A stretch of DNA of 64,000 nucleotides from NCBI RefSeq assembly GCF_004216905.1, contig NZ_SGXJ01000002.1, positions 124,001-188,000 of the forward strand, given 5' to 3'. The DNA comes from Kribbella sp. VKM Ac-2569 (lineage in GTDB: Bacteria; Actinomycetota; Actinomycetes; Propionibacteriales; Kribbellaceae). Position 1 is the stretch's first letter; every line of letters starts with the position of its first letter. The notes below the pieces were generated by a model. The model made no database searches, had not been told where the DNA came from, and saw only the letters and a program-made list of their open reading frames with translations. Position numbers and translations under genes: made by a program. Below, piece by piece: positions 25,748-35,218 of the stretch.

Positions 25748-27226
25748 TCAGTCCTTGACCGGGATGTCCAGCGTGACTTGGGCGCCGGGGCGGCCGTCGT
25801 GGCGGTTGCCGAAGACGAGGGTTCCGTCCAGCTCGCCGATGACCAGGGTGCGGACGATGGACAGGCCCAGATTTCCGGAGAGTTCGGAGTCGAAGTTCGC
25901 CGGCAGGCCGGAACCGTCGTCGATCACGTCGATGTGCAGCCGGCCGACCGAGCGTTCGGCGGTGAGCTCGATCGTCCCGCTCGCCGCTCCCCCGTCGCGG
26001 GCCCCGAACGCGTGCTCCACCGAGTTCTGCATGAGTTCGGTCAGCACCATCGCCAGCGGGGTCGCGATCTCCGAGTCCAGTACGCCGAACGATCCGCTCC
26101 GCCGCGTCTCCACCGCGGTCGCCACCGTCGACACGTCCGCGACCATGGCGCCGACCCGGTCGGCCACGTCGTCGAAGTCCACGTGCTCGTCGAACGACTC
26201 CGACAGCGTCTCGTGGACGATCGCGATCGACCCGACCCGCCGTACCGCCTCGGCCAGCGCGACCTGTCCTTCCGGGACGGTGATCCGTCGGGCCTGCATC
26301 CGGAGTAACGCGGCGACCGTCTGCAAGTTGTTCTTGACGCGATGATGAATCTCCCGGATGGTCGCCTCCTTGGTGACCAACTCCCGTTCCCGGCTCCGCA
26401 GCTCCGTCACGTCCCGGAGCAGGATCAGTGCCCCCACGTGCTGTCCGTCGGCCCGCAGCGGGATCGCGCGCAGGAACAGCGTGGCGTCGGAGTTCTCGAT
26501 CTCGATCTCCTTGGCCGCGCGCCCGGTGACCACGGACGCCAGCACGTCGTCGACCTTGTGCCCGGACTGCAGCAGGTCCGCGGTCACGTCCTTCAGGCGC
26601 GAACCGACCAGATCGGTGACGAGGCCCATCCGGCGGTAGGCCGACAACGCGTTCGGACTCGCGAACGTCACCATCCCGTGCCGATCGACCCGGATGCAGC
26701 CGTCACCGACCCTTGGCGTCGTGGACAGCAGCCGTTCCCCGCCGTACGGGAAGATGCCGTCGGTGATCATCCGGGCCAGGTCCGTCGCGCTCTGCAAGTA
26801 CGCGATCTCCAGGCGGGACGGGGTGCGGACACCGAGCAGGTTGGTGTTCCGGGCGATCACCGCGATCACCCGGGAGCCCCGGCGTACCGGGATCGTCTCG
26901 ACGCGGACGGGTACGTCGTCGCGCCATTCCGGGTCGCCCTCGCGGCAGATCCGGCCGCCGTCGTACGCCTGGTCGAGCAGGTGCCGGCGGCCGCGCGGGA
27001 TGAAGCTGCCGACGATGTCGTCGAGGTACGCCGTGGGCCCGGTCGTCGGCCGCATCTGCGCCCCGGCCCAGAATCCCAGTCCTTCGGTGTCCGGCAGCCA
27101 GAGCACCAGGTCGGCGAACGAGAGGTCGGCCAGCATCTGCCAGTCCGAGACGAGCAGTTGCAGGCGATCCAGGTCGGCCTGGTCGAGCGTGGTGTGGTTG
27201 CGCGCCACATCGGTCAAAGACGGCAC
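25748..27226 (-). CDS. pdtaS: Sensor histidine kinase, PdtaS type
   Basis: 492 residues, cytosolic. N-terminal GAF-like domain (about 1-150), PAS domain (about 175-280), HisKA_2 phosphoacceptor box REIHHRVKNNLQ (291-302) and HATPase domain. PdtaS works with the antiterminator PdtaR, which binds RNA hairpins; no pdtaR is nearby. GTG start at 27226. Confidence 0.9.
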   Translation of the reverse strand: MPSLTDVARNHTTLDQADLDRLQLLVSDWQMLADLSFADLVLWLPDTEGLGFWAGAQMRPTTGPTAYLDDIVGSFIPRGRRHLLDQAYDGGRICREGDPEWRDDVPVRVETIPVRRGSRVIAVIARNTNLLGVRTPSRLEIAYLQSATDLARMITDGIFPYGGERLLSTTPRVGDGCIRVDRHGMVTFASPNALSAYRRMGLVTDLVGSRLKDVTADLLQSGHKVDDVLASVVTGRAAKEIEIENSDATLFLRAIPLRADGQHVGALILLRDVTELRSRERELVTKEATIREIHHRVKNNLQTVAALLRMQARRITVPEGQVALAEAVRRVGSIAIVHETLSESFDEHVDFDDVADRVGAMVADVSTVATAVETRRSGSFGVLDSEIATPLAMVLTELMQNSVEHAFGARDGGAASGTIELTAERSVGRLHIDVIDDGSGLPANFDSELSGNLGLSIVRTLVIGELDGTLVFGNRHDGRPGAQVTLDIPVKD

Positions 27227-27330
27227 GACCCGATGCTACCGACGCCTTATACCAGCCCGTCGGGTGGTCCGCTCGACAAGAAGGCGGGTGTAGGTGTTGA
27301 TTGATCAGGCACAGATGAAAGGATGCTCGG

Positions 27331-28236
27331 GTGGAGTCGACGTACTGGCAGGACGTGATGACCGCGGACTACGCGGTACCGCACGACCGTCCGCTGACCG
27401 AACTCACCGAGGAGCTCGTGCGCGGCCTGGCGAGCACCAACCCGCAGGTCCGTGATGCCCTGGCCTACCCGACGCTCGCCACCTGGCTGGAGCGCGGGGT
27501 GTACGACGACCTGCTTCCGGGGTTCGGGGACGGCCTCTGCGCCGGGCTGAACTACGGCCTCGGTGAGGACGGCACCGACACGGTCTTCCGGCGCTCGTTC
27601 ACGGCGCTGACGCTCGCGGAGGTGATCCACCGCGACAACGCCGAGTTCCTGGTGCACGACGAGGTGGTGATGCGCTGGGGTGACCGGCTGGCGACCTGGC
27701 TGCTGCGTGAGCGCGACCTGCGCGGATACGTCACGGACTGCGGCTGGGCACATGCCGTTGCCCACGGCGCCGACGCCATCGGGGCGCTGGCAAGGTCCAG
27801 GCACTGCGACGCCGGCGTCCTGCGGGCGCTGCTCGACGTCCTCGCGGACCGGATCGTCAAGGACACGCCGTACCGCTGGGTGCACGAAGAGCACGACCGG
27901 GTCGCACACGCGGTGATGACGGTCCTGCACCGGAACATGCTGACCAGCGACGAGCTCGAGCGGTGGCTGAAGCCGATCGCGGCGACCGCGGCCGAGCAGC
28001 CGTTGATGCACGAGACGCTGCCGGAATGGCCGACACCGAACGTGTTCAACGCTCGCGGCGTCCTGCACGTCCTGCTCAGCCAGCTGGCGATCGGCGTGAA
28101 GGGCTTTCCGATCCCGGGCGACGACGACCTCTTCGGCCGCCCGATCGAGGCGCGCGCCGACCTGCTGCTGATGCTGACCGAAGCGGTCCAGTCCTCACAG
28201 CCGTACATCTACCGGCCTGCAACAAGTTCCTCTTAA
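27331..28236 (+). CDS. DUF2785 family protein
   Basis: 301 residues, mostly helical repeats with no membrane segment. GWAHAVAHGADAIGALARS is the family hallmark. GTG start with AAAGGA upstream. Its end overlaps the stop of the convergent membrane hydrolase by 4 bp. Function unknown. Confidence 0.85.
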   Translation: MESTYWQDVMTADYAVPHDRPLTELTEELVRGLASTNPQVRDALAYPTLATWLERGVYDDLLPGFGDGLCAGLNYGLGEDGTDTVFRRSFTALTLAEVIHRDNAEFLVHDEVVMRWGDRLATWLLRERDLRGYVTDCGWAHAVAHGADAIGALARSRHCDAGVLRALLDVLADRIVKDTPYRWVHEEHDRVAHAVMTVLHRNMLTSDELERWLKPIAATAAEQPLMHETLPEWPTPNVFNARGVLHVLLSQLAIGVKGFPIPGDDDLFGRPIEARADLLLMLTEAVQSSQPYIYRPATSSS

Positions 28237-29201
28237 GGCACCACGGCGGCAGTTGCCACGACAGCCCGGTGGTCGGTCCCCTCGATCGGGTACGTCGTGA
28301 ACCGGCCGGGCTCGAACTGCCGCGACACCACCACATGGTCGATCTGCGTCCGCAGCACGGCCGGCTGATCCGCGGGCCAGGTGCCGCGCAGGCCACCACC
28401 CACAGCCGGGCCGACGCTGCGGCAGTAACCGCCCAGCGCCTGCCGGCAGTCCGCGTGGTCGAGGGTCGCGTTGAAGTCGCCTGCGACGACCGTCGGCGGG
28501 TCCTGCGCGCACCACCGGCGTACCGCCTGCAGATCGGTCTTCCAGGTGGTGACGGAGTCCGGCAGCGGCGGGAAGCCGTGGTACGCGACCAGCCGGACCG
28601 CGCCGAGGTTCCCACCCGTCACCACGATGTTGCCGAACGCCGTGCCGGCCTCGGACGCGAACGCGACGTCACCGAGTGACGAGGAGACCAGCACACTCGT
28701 GGCGCTCTCGACCGCCCGGCTCGGCTGGGCCGTGAACCCCTTGTACTGCTGGTCCTGCAACTGCGCCCGGATCTCCTCACGGACGTCGACTTGTGCCTCC
28801 GGCAACGAAACCAGGTCGGGCCTGCGGTCCCGGATCACCTGCGCGACGTCCGCGGCGCGGGCGCCACCACCCAGCACATTGGCGACCATGATCGTCAGCA
28901 CCCGGGCCCCGGCCGGCGCCGGGCGCGCGTCGGAGAACTGCCGCGGGGCAGTCACCGCGGCACCGATCAGCGCGAGTACGGCGATCAGCGCAGCGGCGAT
29001 CCGCCAACCCCGGCGTACCAGCATCAGCAGGGCCAGCGCCAGGACGACGACCAGGCCCTGTGGACGGAACGCGGCGAGCTGCGCGAACGGCGTCACCTCG
29101 TCCAGGCCGAACAGCTCCGGATACAGCGGCACGGCAACGACGACGAGGAACAGTACGGACAGCACGACGCGCCGTACGAACCATGCCTTTTCGTTATCCA
29201 T
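28233..29201 (-). CDS. Membrane-anchored endonuclease/exonuclease/phosphatase family protein
   Basis: 322 residues. Three N-terminal hydrophobic segments (about 10-27, 40-62, 66-88) are followed by an EEP domain: IMVANVLGGGARAADVAQVI, LVSLPEAQ, the metal-ligand pair VVAGDFNATLDHAD, and the end IDHVVVS...GTDHRAVVA. The active site faces outward. EEP enzymes cut phosphoesters in nucleic acids, sphingolipids or inositol phosphates; substrate unknown. Confidence 0.87.
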   Translation of the reverse strand: MDNEKAWFVRRVVLSVLFLVVVAVPLYPELFGLDEVTPFAQLAAFRPQGLVVVLALALLMLVRRGWRIAAALIAVLALIGAAVTAPRQFSDARPAPAGARVLTIMVANVLGGGARAADVAQVIRDRRPDLVSLPEAQVDVREEIRAQLQDQQYKGFTAQPSRAVESATSVLVSSSLGDVAFASEAGTAFGNIVVTGGNLGAVRLVAYHGFPPLPDSVTTWKTDLQAVRRWCAQDPPTVVAGDFNATLDHADCRQALGGYCRSVGPAVGGGLRGTWPADQPAVLRTQIDHVVVSRQFEPGRFTTYPIEGTDHRAVVATAAVVP

Positions 29202-29281
29202 GCACCAACCTGTTGGTCTAGTGGCCGCTCCGGTCGAACGGTAGCGTTCTGCGTTGCGCCTGTGTCCCGAGGAGGTTTGCA

Positions 29282-29575
29282 GTGTCCCGATTGTCCGCGG
29301 TCAAACCCGCGTACTGGATCTCCGGTCTGCTTCTGGCGGTAGCTGTCGTCGTACCCCTGCTGGTGTCGACGTACGCCAAGAAGGACCCGCACCTGTGGGG
29401 TTTCCCGTTCTTCTACTGGTACCAGCTGATGTGGGTCTTCCTCTCCGCGATCCTGGTCAGCATCAGTTACAAGCTGCTCCGCACCGAGGAGCGCAGGCGG
29501 CGGGCGGCGCAGGGCCTTGGTGACCCTGAGGCCGCGGACGGCGCGGACGGCGCGGCGAAGGAGGGTGACCAGTGA
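29282..29575 (+). CDS. DUF3311 small membrane protein
   Basis: 97 residues with two helices (about 10-29 and 42-62) and a charged Ala/Asp-rich tail. GFPFFYWYQLMWV is typical of DUF3311, which partners sodium/solute symporters (compare the YhdT-PanF arrangement). GTG start; stop overlaps the symporter GTG by 4 bp. Confidence 0.85.
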   Translation: MSRLSAVKPAYWISGLLLAVAVVVPLLVSTYAKKDPHLWGFPFFYWYQLMWVFLSAILVSISYKLLRTEERRRRAAQGLGDPEAADGADGAAKEGDQ

Positions 29576-31227
29576 ACACCACGGTCGACTGGGTGCAGCT
29601 GACGATCGTCGTCGTGATCTTCGCCGGGGTCACGGCGATGGGCTTCATGGCGTCCCGCTGGCGGAGCACCGGCCAACTGGACAACCTCGACGAGTGGGGT
29701 CTGGGCGGCCGCGGGTTCGGCACGTTCATCACCTGGTTCCTGCTGGGCGGCGACCTGTACACGGCGTACACGTTCATCGCCGTCCCCGCGGCCATGTACG
29801 CGACCGGTGCGATCAGCGGCTTCTTCGCGGTGCCCTACACGATCGTTGCCTACCCGATCGTGTTCATCTTCATGGCGCGGCTGTGGTCGGTCTCGCACCG
29901 GCACGGGTACGTGACGCCGGCTGACTTCGTCGGTGGCCGCTACGGCAGCAAGGCGCTGTCACTGGCCGTGGCCGTGACGGGCATCCTTGCCACGATGCCG
30001 TACATCGCGCTGCAGCTCGTGGGTATGCAGGCGGTGTTCGAGACGATGGGTCTGGGCGGCAACAACACGCTCGCCAAGGACCTGCCGTTGCTGATCGCGT
30101 TCGCGGTGCTGGCGGCGTACACGTACTCCTCCGGTCTGCGCGCGCCGGCGATGATCGCGTTCGTCAAGGACATCCTGATCTACCTGGTGATCCTGGTCGC
30201 GATCTTCTACCTGCCGCACGTGCTCGGCGGCTGGGACTCGATCTTCGGTGCGGCGCAGGAGAAGCTGGCCAAGCCGAACCCGGCGACCGGCAAGCCGACC
30301 GGGGCGTTCATCCCCGGCGAGGCCGGCTACGTGTCGTACTGGACGCTGGCGCTGGGATCCGCGATGGCGCTGTTCATGTACCCGCACTCGGTGACGGCGG
30401 TGCTGTCGACCAAGACGCGGAACGTCGTACGGCGGAACGCGACGCTGCTCCCGGCGTACTCACTGCTGCTGGGTCTGCTCGCCCTGCTCGGCTTCATGGC
30501 GATCAAGGCGAACGTCAACGTGAAGGGCCTCGACGGCCTCGCGAACCCGCAGCTGGCGATCCCGCGGCTGTTCGACCAGGAGTTCCCGTCCTGGTTCGCG
30601 GGGATCGCGTTCGCGGCGATCGCGGTCGGCGCGCTGGTGCCGGCGGCCATCATGTCGATCGCGGCGGCCAACCTGTTCACCCGCAATATCTACCGCGACT
30701 TCATCAAGAAGGACGCCACGCCGGCCCAGGAGGCCAAGGTCTCGAAACTGGCGTCGCTGGTGGTGAAGTTCGGCGCGCTGATCTTCGTGCTCGCGATGGA
30801 CAAGACGGTCGCGCTGAACCTGCAGCTGCTCGGCGGGATCTGGATCCTGCAGACCTTCCCGGCGATCGTGGTCGGCCTGTACACGCGCTGGTTCCACCGG
30901 TACGCACTGCTGGCCGGCTGGGCGGTGGCGATGCTGTTCGGCACCATCTCGGCGTACAACGTGGTGAACCCGGTCACCAAGAAGCACTTCGGTGGTTCGA
31001 TCGCGAACATCCCGGGCACCACCACGCCGGCCTACATCGCGCTGACCGCGTTCGTGCTGAACCTGGTCGTCGTGATCGCGCTGACGTTCCTGTTCCGGGC
31101 GCTGAACGTGCCCGACGGCAAGGACAGCACGCACCCGACCGACTTCGTCGCGGACCGCGGCGACCCGGGCGTGAAAGACCTGCCGGAGATCATCGACGAC
31201 GGCGGGGCGGCAACCGCCAAGTCCTGA
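29572..31227 (+). CDS. Sodium:solute symporter (SSS family)
   Basis: 551 residues, about 13 membrane helices. SSS signatures include the GGRGFGTFITWFLLGGDLYTAYT opening and YVTPADFVGGRYGSKALSLAV. Best matches by style are monocarboxylate permeases (MctP/MctC), which take up pyruvate, lactate or acetate; that substrate is inference. Coupled to the DUF3311 gene; intrinsic terminator follows. Confidence 0.88.
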   Translation: MNTTVDWVQLTIVVVIFAGVTAMGFMASRWRSTGQLDNLDEWGLGGRGFGTFITWFLLGGDLYTAYTFIAVPAAMYATGAISGFFAVPYTIVAYPIVFIFMARLWSVSHRHGYVTPADFVGGRYGSKALSLAVAVTGILATMPYIALQLVGMQAVFETMGLGGNNTLAKDLPLLIAFAVLAAYTYSSGLRAPAMIAFVKDILIYLVILVAIFYLPHVLGGWDSIFGAAQEKLAKPNPATGKPTGAFIPGEAGYVSYWTLALGSAMALFMYPHSVTAVLSTKTRNVVRRNATLLPAYSLLLGLLALLGFMAIKANVNVKGLDGLANPQLAIPRLFDQEFPSWFAGIAFAAIAVGALVPAAIMSIAAANLFTRNIYRDFIKKDATPAQEAKVSKLASLVVKFGALIFVLAMDKTVALNLQLLGGIWILQTFPAIVVGLYTRWFHRYALLAGWAVAMLFGTISAYNVVNPVTKKHFGGSIANIPGTTTPAYIALTAFVLNLVVVIALTFLFRALNVPDGKDSTHPTDFVADRGDPGVKDLPEIIDDGGAATAKS

Positions 31228-31237
31228 GGCACTAGCG

Positions 31238-31266
31238 ACGGCGGCCCGGAGGTTCCGGGCCGCCGT
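31238..31266 (+). terminator. Intrinsic terminator of the symporter operon
   Basis: ACGGCGGCCCGGA (31238-31250), loop GGT, TCCGGGCCGCCGT (31254-31266), then TACGTTTT. Perfect 13-bp stem. Confidence 0.88.
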
Positions 31267-31344
31267 TACGTTTTGCGGTTAAATCGACACGCTGCGGGGT
31301 CAGCTTGCCCGGTTTCGGGCCGTTGATTCGGCAGAATCGCACAC

Positions 31345-32010
31345 GTGCTGCTGGTCCTCCTCGTCATGGTGCTCGCTGCCGGGGCGGCGGTCGCGACCGG
31401 CGGACGGTTCGGCCGGTTGGCCGGCAACACATTGACCGGCGTGCACTGGCTGGCCGCAGCGGCGATCGGGCAGCTCCTCGGGTCCCTCTTCGGCGGTACG
31501 GCGTACCCGGTCGGACTGATCGGGTCGGCGGTCTGCATCGCGGTCTTCCTGCGGATGAACCTGCGGCATCCGGGCGTCGGCCTGCTGGCGCTGGGATTCT
31601 TCAGCAACGCCGTCGTCGTCGCGTTGAACGGCGCCATGCCGGTGTCGCTGAACGCCTTGGCGCGGGCCGGGGTGAGCGGCGCGGTCGTGACCGATCCGCG
31701 GCACGAGATCTCCGGCTCCGGGACGCGGCTGCCCTGGCTCGGTGACGTCGTACCGGTCGCGCTTCCCGGTCTGGGACAGGCGATCAGTCCAGGCGACGTA
31801 CTGATTGCCGCCGGCGCCGGTCTGCTGCTGTACGCCTTGATGGGCGGCTCGGGGCACGTGCCGGCCACGACCGCACCGGTGTGGGGCGAACTGGAGCCGT
31901 GCGCCGGTACTCCGGCCCTGCTCCACCTGTCCCCGAAAGCGAGTAAGGAACTCTCAGAACCGACTGTGCTTTCAGAACCGGAAGCCGCGGCCGACGATCC
32001 GGCGGAGTGA
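31345..32010 (+). CDS. DUF5317 membrane protein
   Basis: 221 residues with about five hydrophobic segments, the motif FFSNAVVVALNGAMPVS and PWLGDVVPVALPG typical of DUF5317, and a polar C-terminal tail. GTG start. The last 39 bp overlap the convergent degenerate HD gene. DUF5317 proteins are often found next to HD-GYP proteins, as here. Confidence 0.8.
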   Translation: MLLVLLVMVLAAGAAVATGGRFGRLAGNTLTGVHWLAAAAIGQLLGSLFGGTAYPVGLIGSAVCIAVFLRMNLRHPGVGLLALGFFSNAVVVALNGAMPVSLNALARAGVSGAVVTDPRHEISGSGTRLPWLGDVVPVALPGLGQAISPGDVLIAAGAGLLLYALMGGSGHVPATTAPVWGELEPCAGTPALLHLSPKASKELSEPTVLSEPEAAADDPAE

Positions 32011-33255
32011 CTCGACCACGACCGGGTCGTACTCCGCGCCGATGCCCAGCCCGATCGACTCCATCGCCTTGTCCGGCGACTGTCCCGACCCCTCGCCGAC
32101 GAGCTGTTCGTAGGCCAGGGCAACGTTCACGATCCCGCTCTCCACCGGGATGGCCGAGTTGTTCGCCCGCCCGTGCCGGTACGGATCGTTGGAGTGCCGG
32201 ACGATCTCCGCGACGTGGTCCAGTACGCCGGACCGCTCGATCACCGCCGCCCCGATCTCCGCCGCCCGCTGCCGCTCCTCCCGCGTCCGGAGCAGCGACG
32301 CCCCACCAGGACTGGGATCCGCCAACGCCAACTGGCCGACGCCCGACAACAGAGCGGCGTACTCCAACGCCTCCATCCGCGCCGGCGTCAACCCCAGATC
32401 GTTGCCGATAGCCACCGCCAACGCCGCCGTCCGCGCATTCTGCCCCGGACTACTGAACCCGGCAATCTCCGTACTCCGAGCCATCGACCGCACCGTCGCC
32501 CGATAGGTCCGCTGCGCCGACGAATACCGCCGAAACGCAAACTGCGTCAGCAACAACGGCACGAGGACCAGCGGCGGGGCCCAGAGGCCGGCGATCGAGG
32601 TCCCGGCCGCGAGCAGCATGCCGCTGATCGCCATCGCCATCCCGATCCGAGCGGTCACCCCCAGTTCGTCCCGCAACGCTGCCGGGAACGGTTTGTTGTA
32701 GTGCTCGGTCGTCTGGCCGGCCCCGACGATCGCGTCCAGCGCTGCGGCGGAGGAAACCGCGAGCAGCATCGCACCGCCCAACGGCACCGCATGCGATGCG
32801 GAGCCGTTCCAGGACAGGTGGTCCGGCGCGATCGCAGCGAAGACCACGGCGGCTGCGCCCACCGACAACAACCGCCGGCACGAGACCACTGCGTCCCACC
32901 ACAGTCCCGCCAGAATCCGCGGCAGTACGCCGATCGCAGTTGCGACAGCAGCAACGGCAACCGCCTGCGCGATATCCGGGGGTACTGCGACCTGAGGTCC
33001 GCACAGAAGGCAGTAGCCCAAGGCGGCACTCGTGGCGATCGGAGCTCGGTTACGCGTCCGATCGACCCGGAACTGAACCATCTCGCCGACTGCGATCAAT
33101 ACTCCGAAGGTGAGCGCGAACGGCCATCCCGTAACGCCACGCCTGGCTGTCAGGACGACTGCCGCGACGCCGAGGACGACACCGGCGATCAGGATCACCA
33201 CGCCGCTGCCCGAGCTGCGCAGCTGGGCTCCTTCCGTCTCGCGGGAAATGCTCAT
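31972..33255 (-). CDS. Membrane protein with degenerate HD-GYP-like domain
   Basis: 427 residues. Six or so membrane helices (about 15-235), then a helical domain that aligns with HD-GYP proteins but lacks the metal motif: LSGVGQ (303-308) stands where HDIGK is expected, and HSNDPYRHG (354-362) where HHE-DG-GYP is expected. It should not hydrolyse c-di-GMP; a sensor or scaffold role is likely. Its start overlaps by 4 bp the stop of the intact HD-GYP gene upstream, so the two are translationally coupled. Confidence 0.8.
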   Translation of the reverse strand: MSISRETEGAQLRSSGSGVVILIAGVVLGVAAVVLTARRGVTGWPFALTFGVLIAVGEMVQFRVDRTRNRAPIATSAALGYCLLCGPQVAVPPDIAQAVAVAAVATAIGVLPRILAGLWWDAVVSCRRLLSVGAAAVVFAAIAPDHLSWNGSASHAVPLGGAMLLAVSSAAALDAIVGAGQTTEHYNKPFPAALRDELGVTARIGMAMAISGMLLAAGTSIAGLWAPPLVLVPLLLTQFAFRRYSSAQRTYRATVRSMARSTEIAGFSSPGQNARTAALAVAIGNDLGLTPARMEALEYAALLSGVGQLALADPSPGGASLLRTREERQRAAEIGAAVIERSGVLDHVAEIVRHSNDPYRHGRANNSAIPVESGIVNVALAYEQLVGEGSGQSPDKAMESIGLGIGAEYDPVVVESLRRIVGRGFRF

Positions 33256-34646
33256 GCCGGTCCAGCAGCAGAACCGGTGGCACCGCCACCGCTGCCGAGG
33301 CTCAGGTCGTCGTGGTCGATCGGCGTCCGAAGGTCAGCATTGGGCGCCGGTTGCTCGGCGGCGGCAGGCTTCCAGCCTTCCCGTCCGATCACCTCGACGA
33401 AGGCGTCGACCAGCTCCGGGTCGAAGTGGGTATAGCGATCCTGCAGCAGGATCGCCACGGTCTCCTCGGTTGTGCGGGCCGGTCGATAGGACCGCGTCGA
33501 GGTCAGTGAGTCGAACGCGTCGACGATCCCGATGATGCGGGCGAAGTACGGGATGTTGGTCCCGCTGAGGCCCGCCGGGTACCCGGTTCCGTCGTACTTC
33601 TCGTGATGATGCAGGACCGCGGACTTGACCTCTTCCAGAAACGGGATGTTCCCGATCAGCTCGACCCCGCGGGCCGGGTGCAACCGGATCGCGTCCATCT
33701 CGGAGTCGTCCAGGCGGCCGGGTTTGCGGATAATGCTGGTCGGTACGCCGACCTTGCCGACGTCGTGAAGCAACCCGGCGTGCTCCAGAGCCTGCTGCCG
33801 ATCGGCCGGCAGATGCAGCTGTCGTCCCAGCATCCCGACGCCTTCACTCACCCGCTCGGAGTGACCCCGGGTGTAGAGATCCTTCGTCTCGATCACCTGG
33901 ATGAACGCCCGCATCGTCGCCGCCTGCGCGGCGCGCTCCGCCGCATCCTGCGACAGCGCCCATCGAGCGACAACCAGGGGTACCAGGGTGAGGATGCCGG
34001 CAATCAGCCCCAAGCCACCCAACCACATGAACGCCATGACCAAGCCCAGGTAGTCATAGCCCAGCATCGGCAGAGCTGTGGCCACGACGACTTCCCGGAG
34101 AAACGCGCGCACCACCGTGCTGCCACGCTCGAGCCAGAGGACGCCCGACAGCAGAACGGCATTCACGAGCTGGTACGCGATCCCGGTCAATGTCACCGCG
34201 AGGATCGCTCTCGGTACGTCGTGCAGGGCCGACTCACCGACCGGGCCGTCGACGGCAACGAACGCAAGTGCGCCGCCGGCCGCGGAGAGAATGCGTTGCC
34301 CGCTGTTGAAGGCACGTTTCATCAGCGGAACTCGTCTGGCTTGCACGAGCGAACCCACACCCGCCACCACGACGGCGGCCGCGGGTCCGGCGATGACGTA
34401 GACCGCCATCAGCACGATCGATCCCAGGGAGGCGCCTTGTGCCGGGCCGTGCGACGAGCGCAACGCACTACCGAACAGAACCAAGAAACAGAGGCCGAAC
34501 ACCGTGAGGTAATCCGACAGAGTGAAAGCGACCACGACGCAGACGCCCAGCGCGGCGGTGGCAACGACCGAGACGAACAGACGTAGCCCCGCGCGGCGGA
34601 AGGCCGGCGTCAGGTGCCTTCGTGGTCGGTCACCAGTTCCAGTCAT
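33252..34646 (-). CDS. Membrane HD-GYP domain protein (probable c-di-GMP phosphodiesterase)
   Basis: 464 residues. N-terminal membrane region of about six helices (20-230), a linker, then HD-GYP with intact motifs: RGHSERV (260-266), HDVGK (294-298), HHHEKYDGTGYP (346-357) and DAFDSLTSTRSYRP. Family members hydrolyse c-di-GMP or related dinucleotides. The ATG at 34646 is the only good in-frame start, though GGAGGT lies about 18 bases upstream, further than usual. A 24-bp palindrome lies upstream. Confidence 0.88.
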   Translation of the reverse strand: MTGTGDRPRRHLTPAFRRAGLRLFVSVVATAALGVCVVVAFTLSDYLTVFGLCFLVLFGSALRSSHGPAQGASLGSIVLMAVYVIAGPAAAVVVAGVGSLVQARRVPLMKRAFNSGQRILSAAGGALAFVAVDGPVGESALHDVPRAILAVTLTGIAYQLVNAVLLSGVLWLERGSTVVRAFLREVVVATALPMLGYDYLGLVMAFMWLGGLGLIAGILTLVPLVVARWALSQDAAERAAQAATMRAFIQVIETKDLYTRGHSERVSEGVGMLGRQLHLPADRQQALEHAGLLHDVGKVGVPTSIIRKPGRLDDSEMDAIRLHPARGVELIGNIPFLEEVKSAVLHHHEKYDGTGYPAGLSGTNIPYFARIIGIVDAFDSLTSTRSYRPARTTEETVAILLQDRYTHFDPELVDAFVEVIGREGWKPAAAEQPAPNADLRTPIDHDDLSLGSGGGATGSAAGPA

Positions 34647-34688
34647 CGCCGAACATGCTATGTCACCTCCGATCAGCGGTCGCAGTCT

Positions 34689-34712
34689 TACGCCTGGCGA
34701 TCGCCAGACGTA
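34689..34712. promoter_or_regulatory. 24-bp palindrome upstream of the HD-GYP gene
   Basis: TACG-C-CTGGCGA / TCGCCAG-A-CGTA: the core CTGGCGATCGCCAG (34694-34707) is perfect and one pair outside it mismatches. It lies 43 bp ahead of the HD-GYP start; probable operator. Confidence 0.5.
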
Positions 34713-34869
34713 GGGGGGCAGACAGCTCTTCGCTGACTCCTCTGAATTTTGCTCATCAGGCCTGCGCCGAAACACTGTAAGCCCAACCGTGACCCGCCAG
34801 AGGAAGTGAGGAACCTGGCGCGGTATGAGAGACTGTGACTCTTTGCAGTTGTTTCAAGGAGGCTTTGGA

Positions 34870-34944
34870 ATGGGAAAGACCGGCCGGAAGCGCCGCGCAC
34901 GCAAGAAGAAGGGCGCAAACCACGGCAAGCGCCCGAACGCCTGA
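34870..34944 (+). CDS. Ribosomal protein bL37 (24 aa)
   Basis: MGKTGRKRRARKKKG then ANHGKRPNA: 24 residues, very basic, ending in the ANHGKRPN tail that marks actinobacterial bL37, a small protein of the 50S subunit. AAGGAGG lies 8 bases before the ATG, and a terminator 23 bp after the stop, so it is a compact single-gene unit. Confidence 0.88.
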   Translation: MGKTGRKRRARKKKGANHGKRPNA

Positions 34945-34966
34945 ACGTCGGCGGCTACAGACAGCG

Positions 34967-34992
34967 AGGACCTCGGAGAAATCCGGGGTCCT
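34967..34992 (+). terminator. Intrinsic terminator of the bL37 gene
   Basis: AGGACCTCGGA (34967-34977), GAAA tetraloop, TCCGGGGTCCT (34982-34992), then TGCAATTT. An 11-bp stem with one G-U pair. Confidence 0.8.
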
Positions 34993-35080
34993 TGCAATTT
35001 GGTCACAGCTTTACGGCAGACCACCTTTAGCAGAGGTTCTGTATTCGGAGAGTCTCCAATCGCATACTGAATGCTATCTT

Positions 35081-35185
35081 TCAAACAGACGTTTGACATT
35101 CGGTGACCTTCTCCGGACCGATGCTGTGGACAACGGCCGACGGCCGTCGGCGGATCCCCCTAGAGTTGGGCCCGGAAGTTTCCGG
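35081..35185. promoter_or_regulatory. Three palindromes upstream of the XRE/NB-ARC regulator
   Basis: TCAAAC-AGAC-GTTTGA (35081-35096), GCCGACGGCCGTCGGC (35136-35151, perfect) and CCGGAA-GT-TTCCGG (35172-35185, perfect). All lie between the bL37 terminator and the regulator start, in a 274-bp gene-free region; likely operators, possibly autoregulatory. Confidence 0.4.
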
Positions 35186-35218
35186 TACTGACCGATATCG
35201 GGCCTGGATCCGAGGAAG

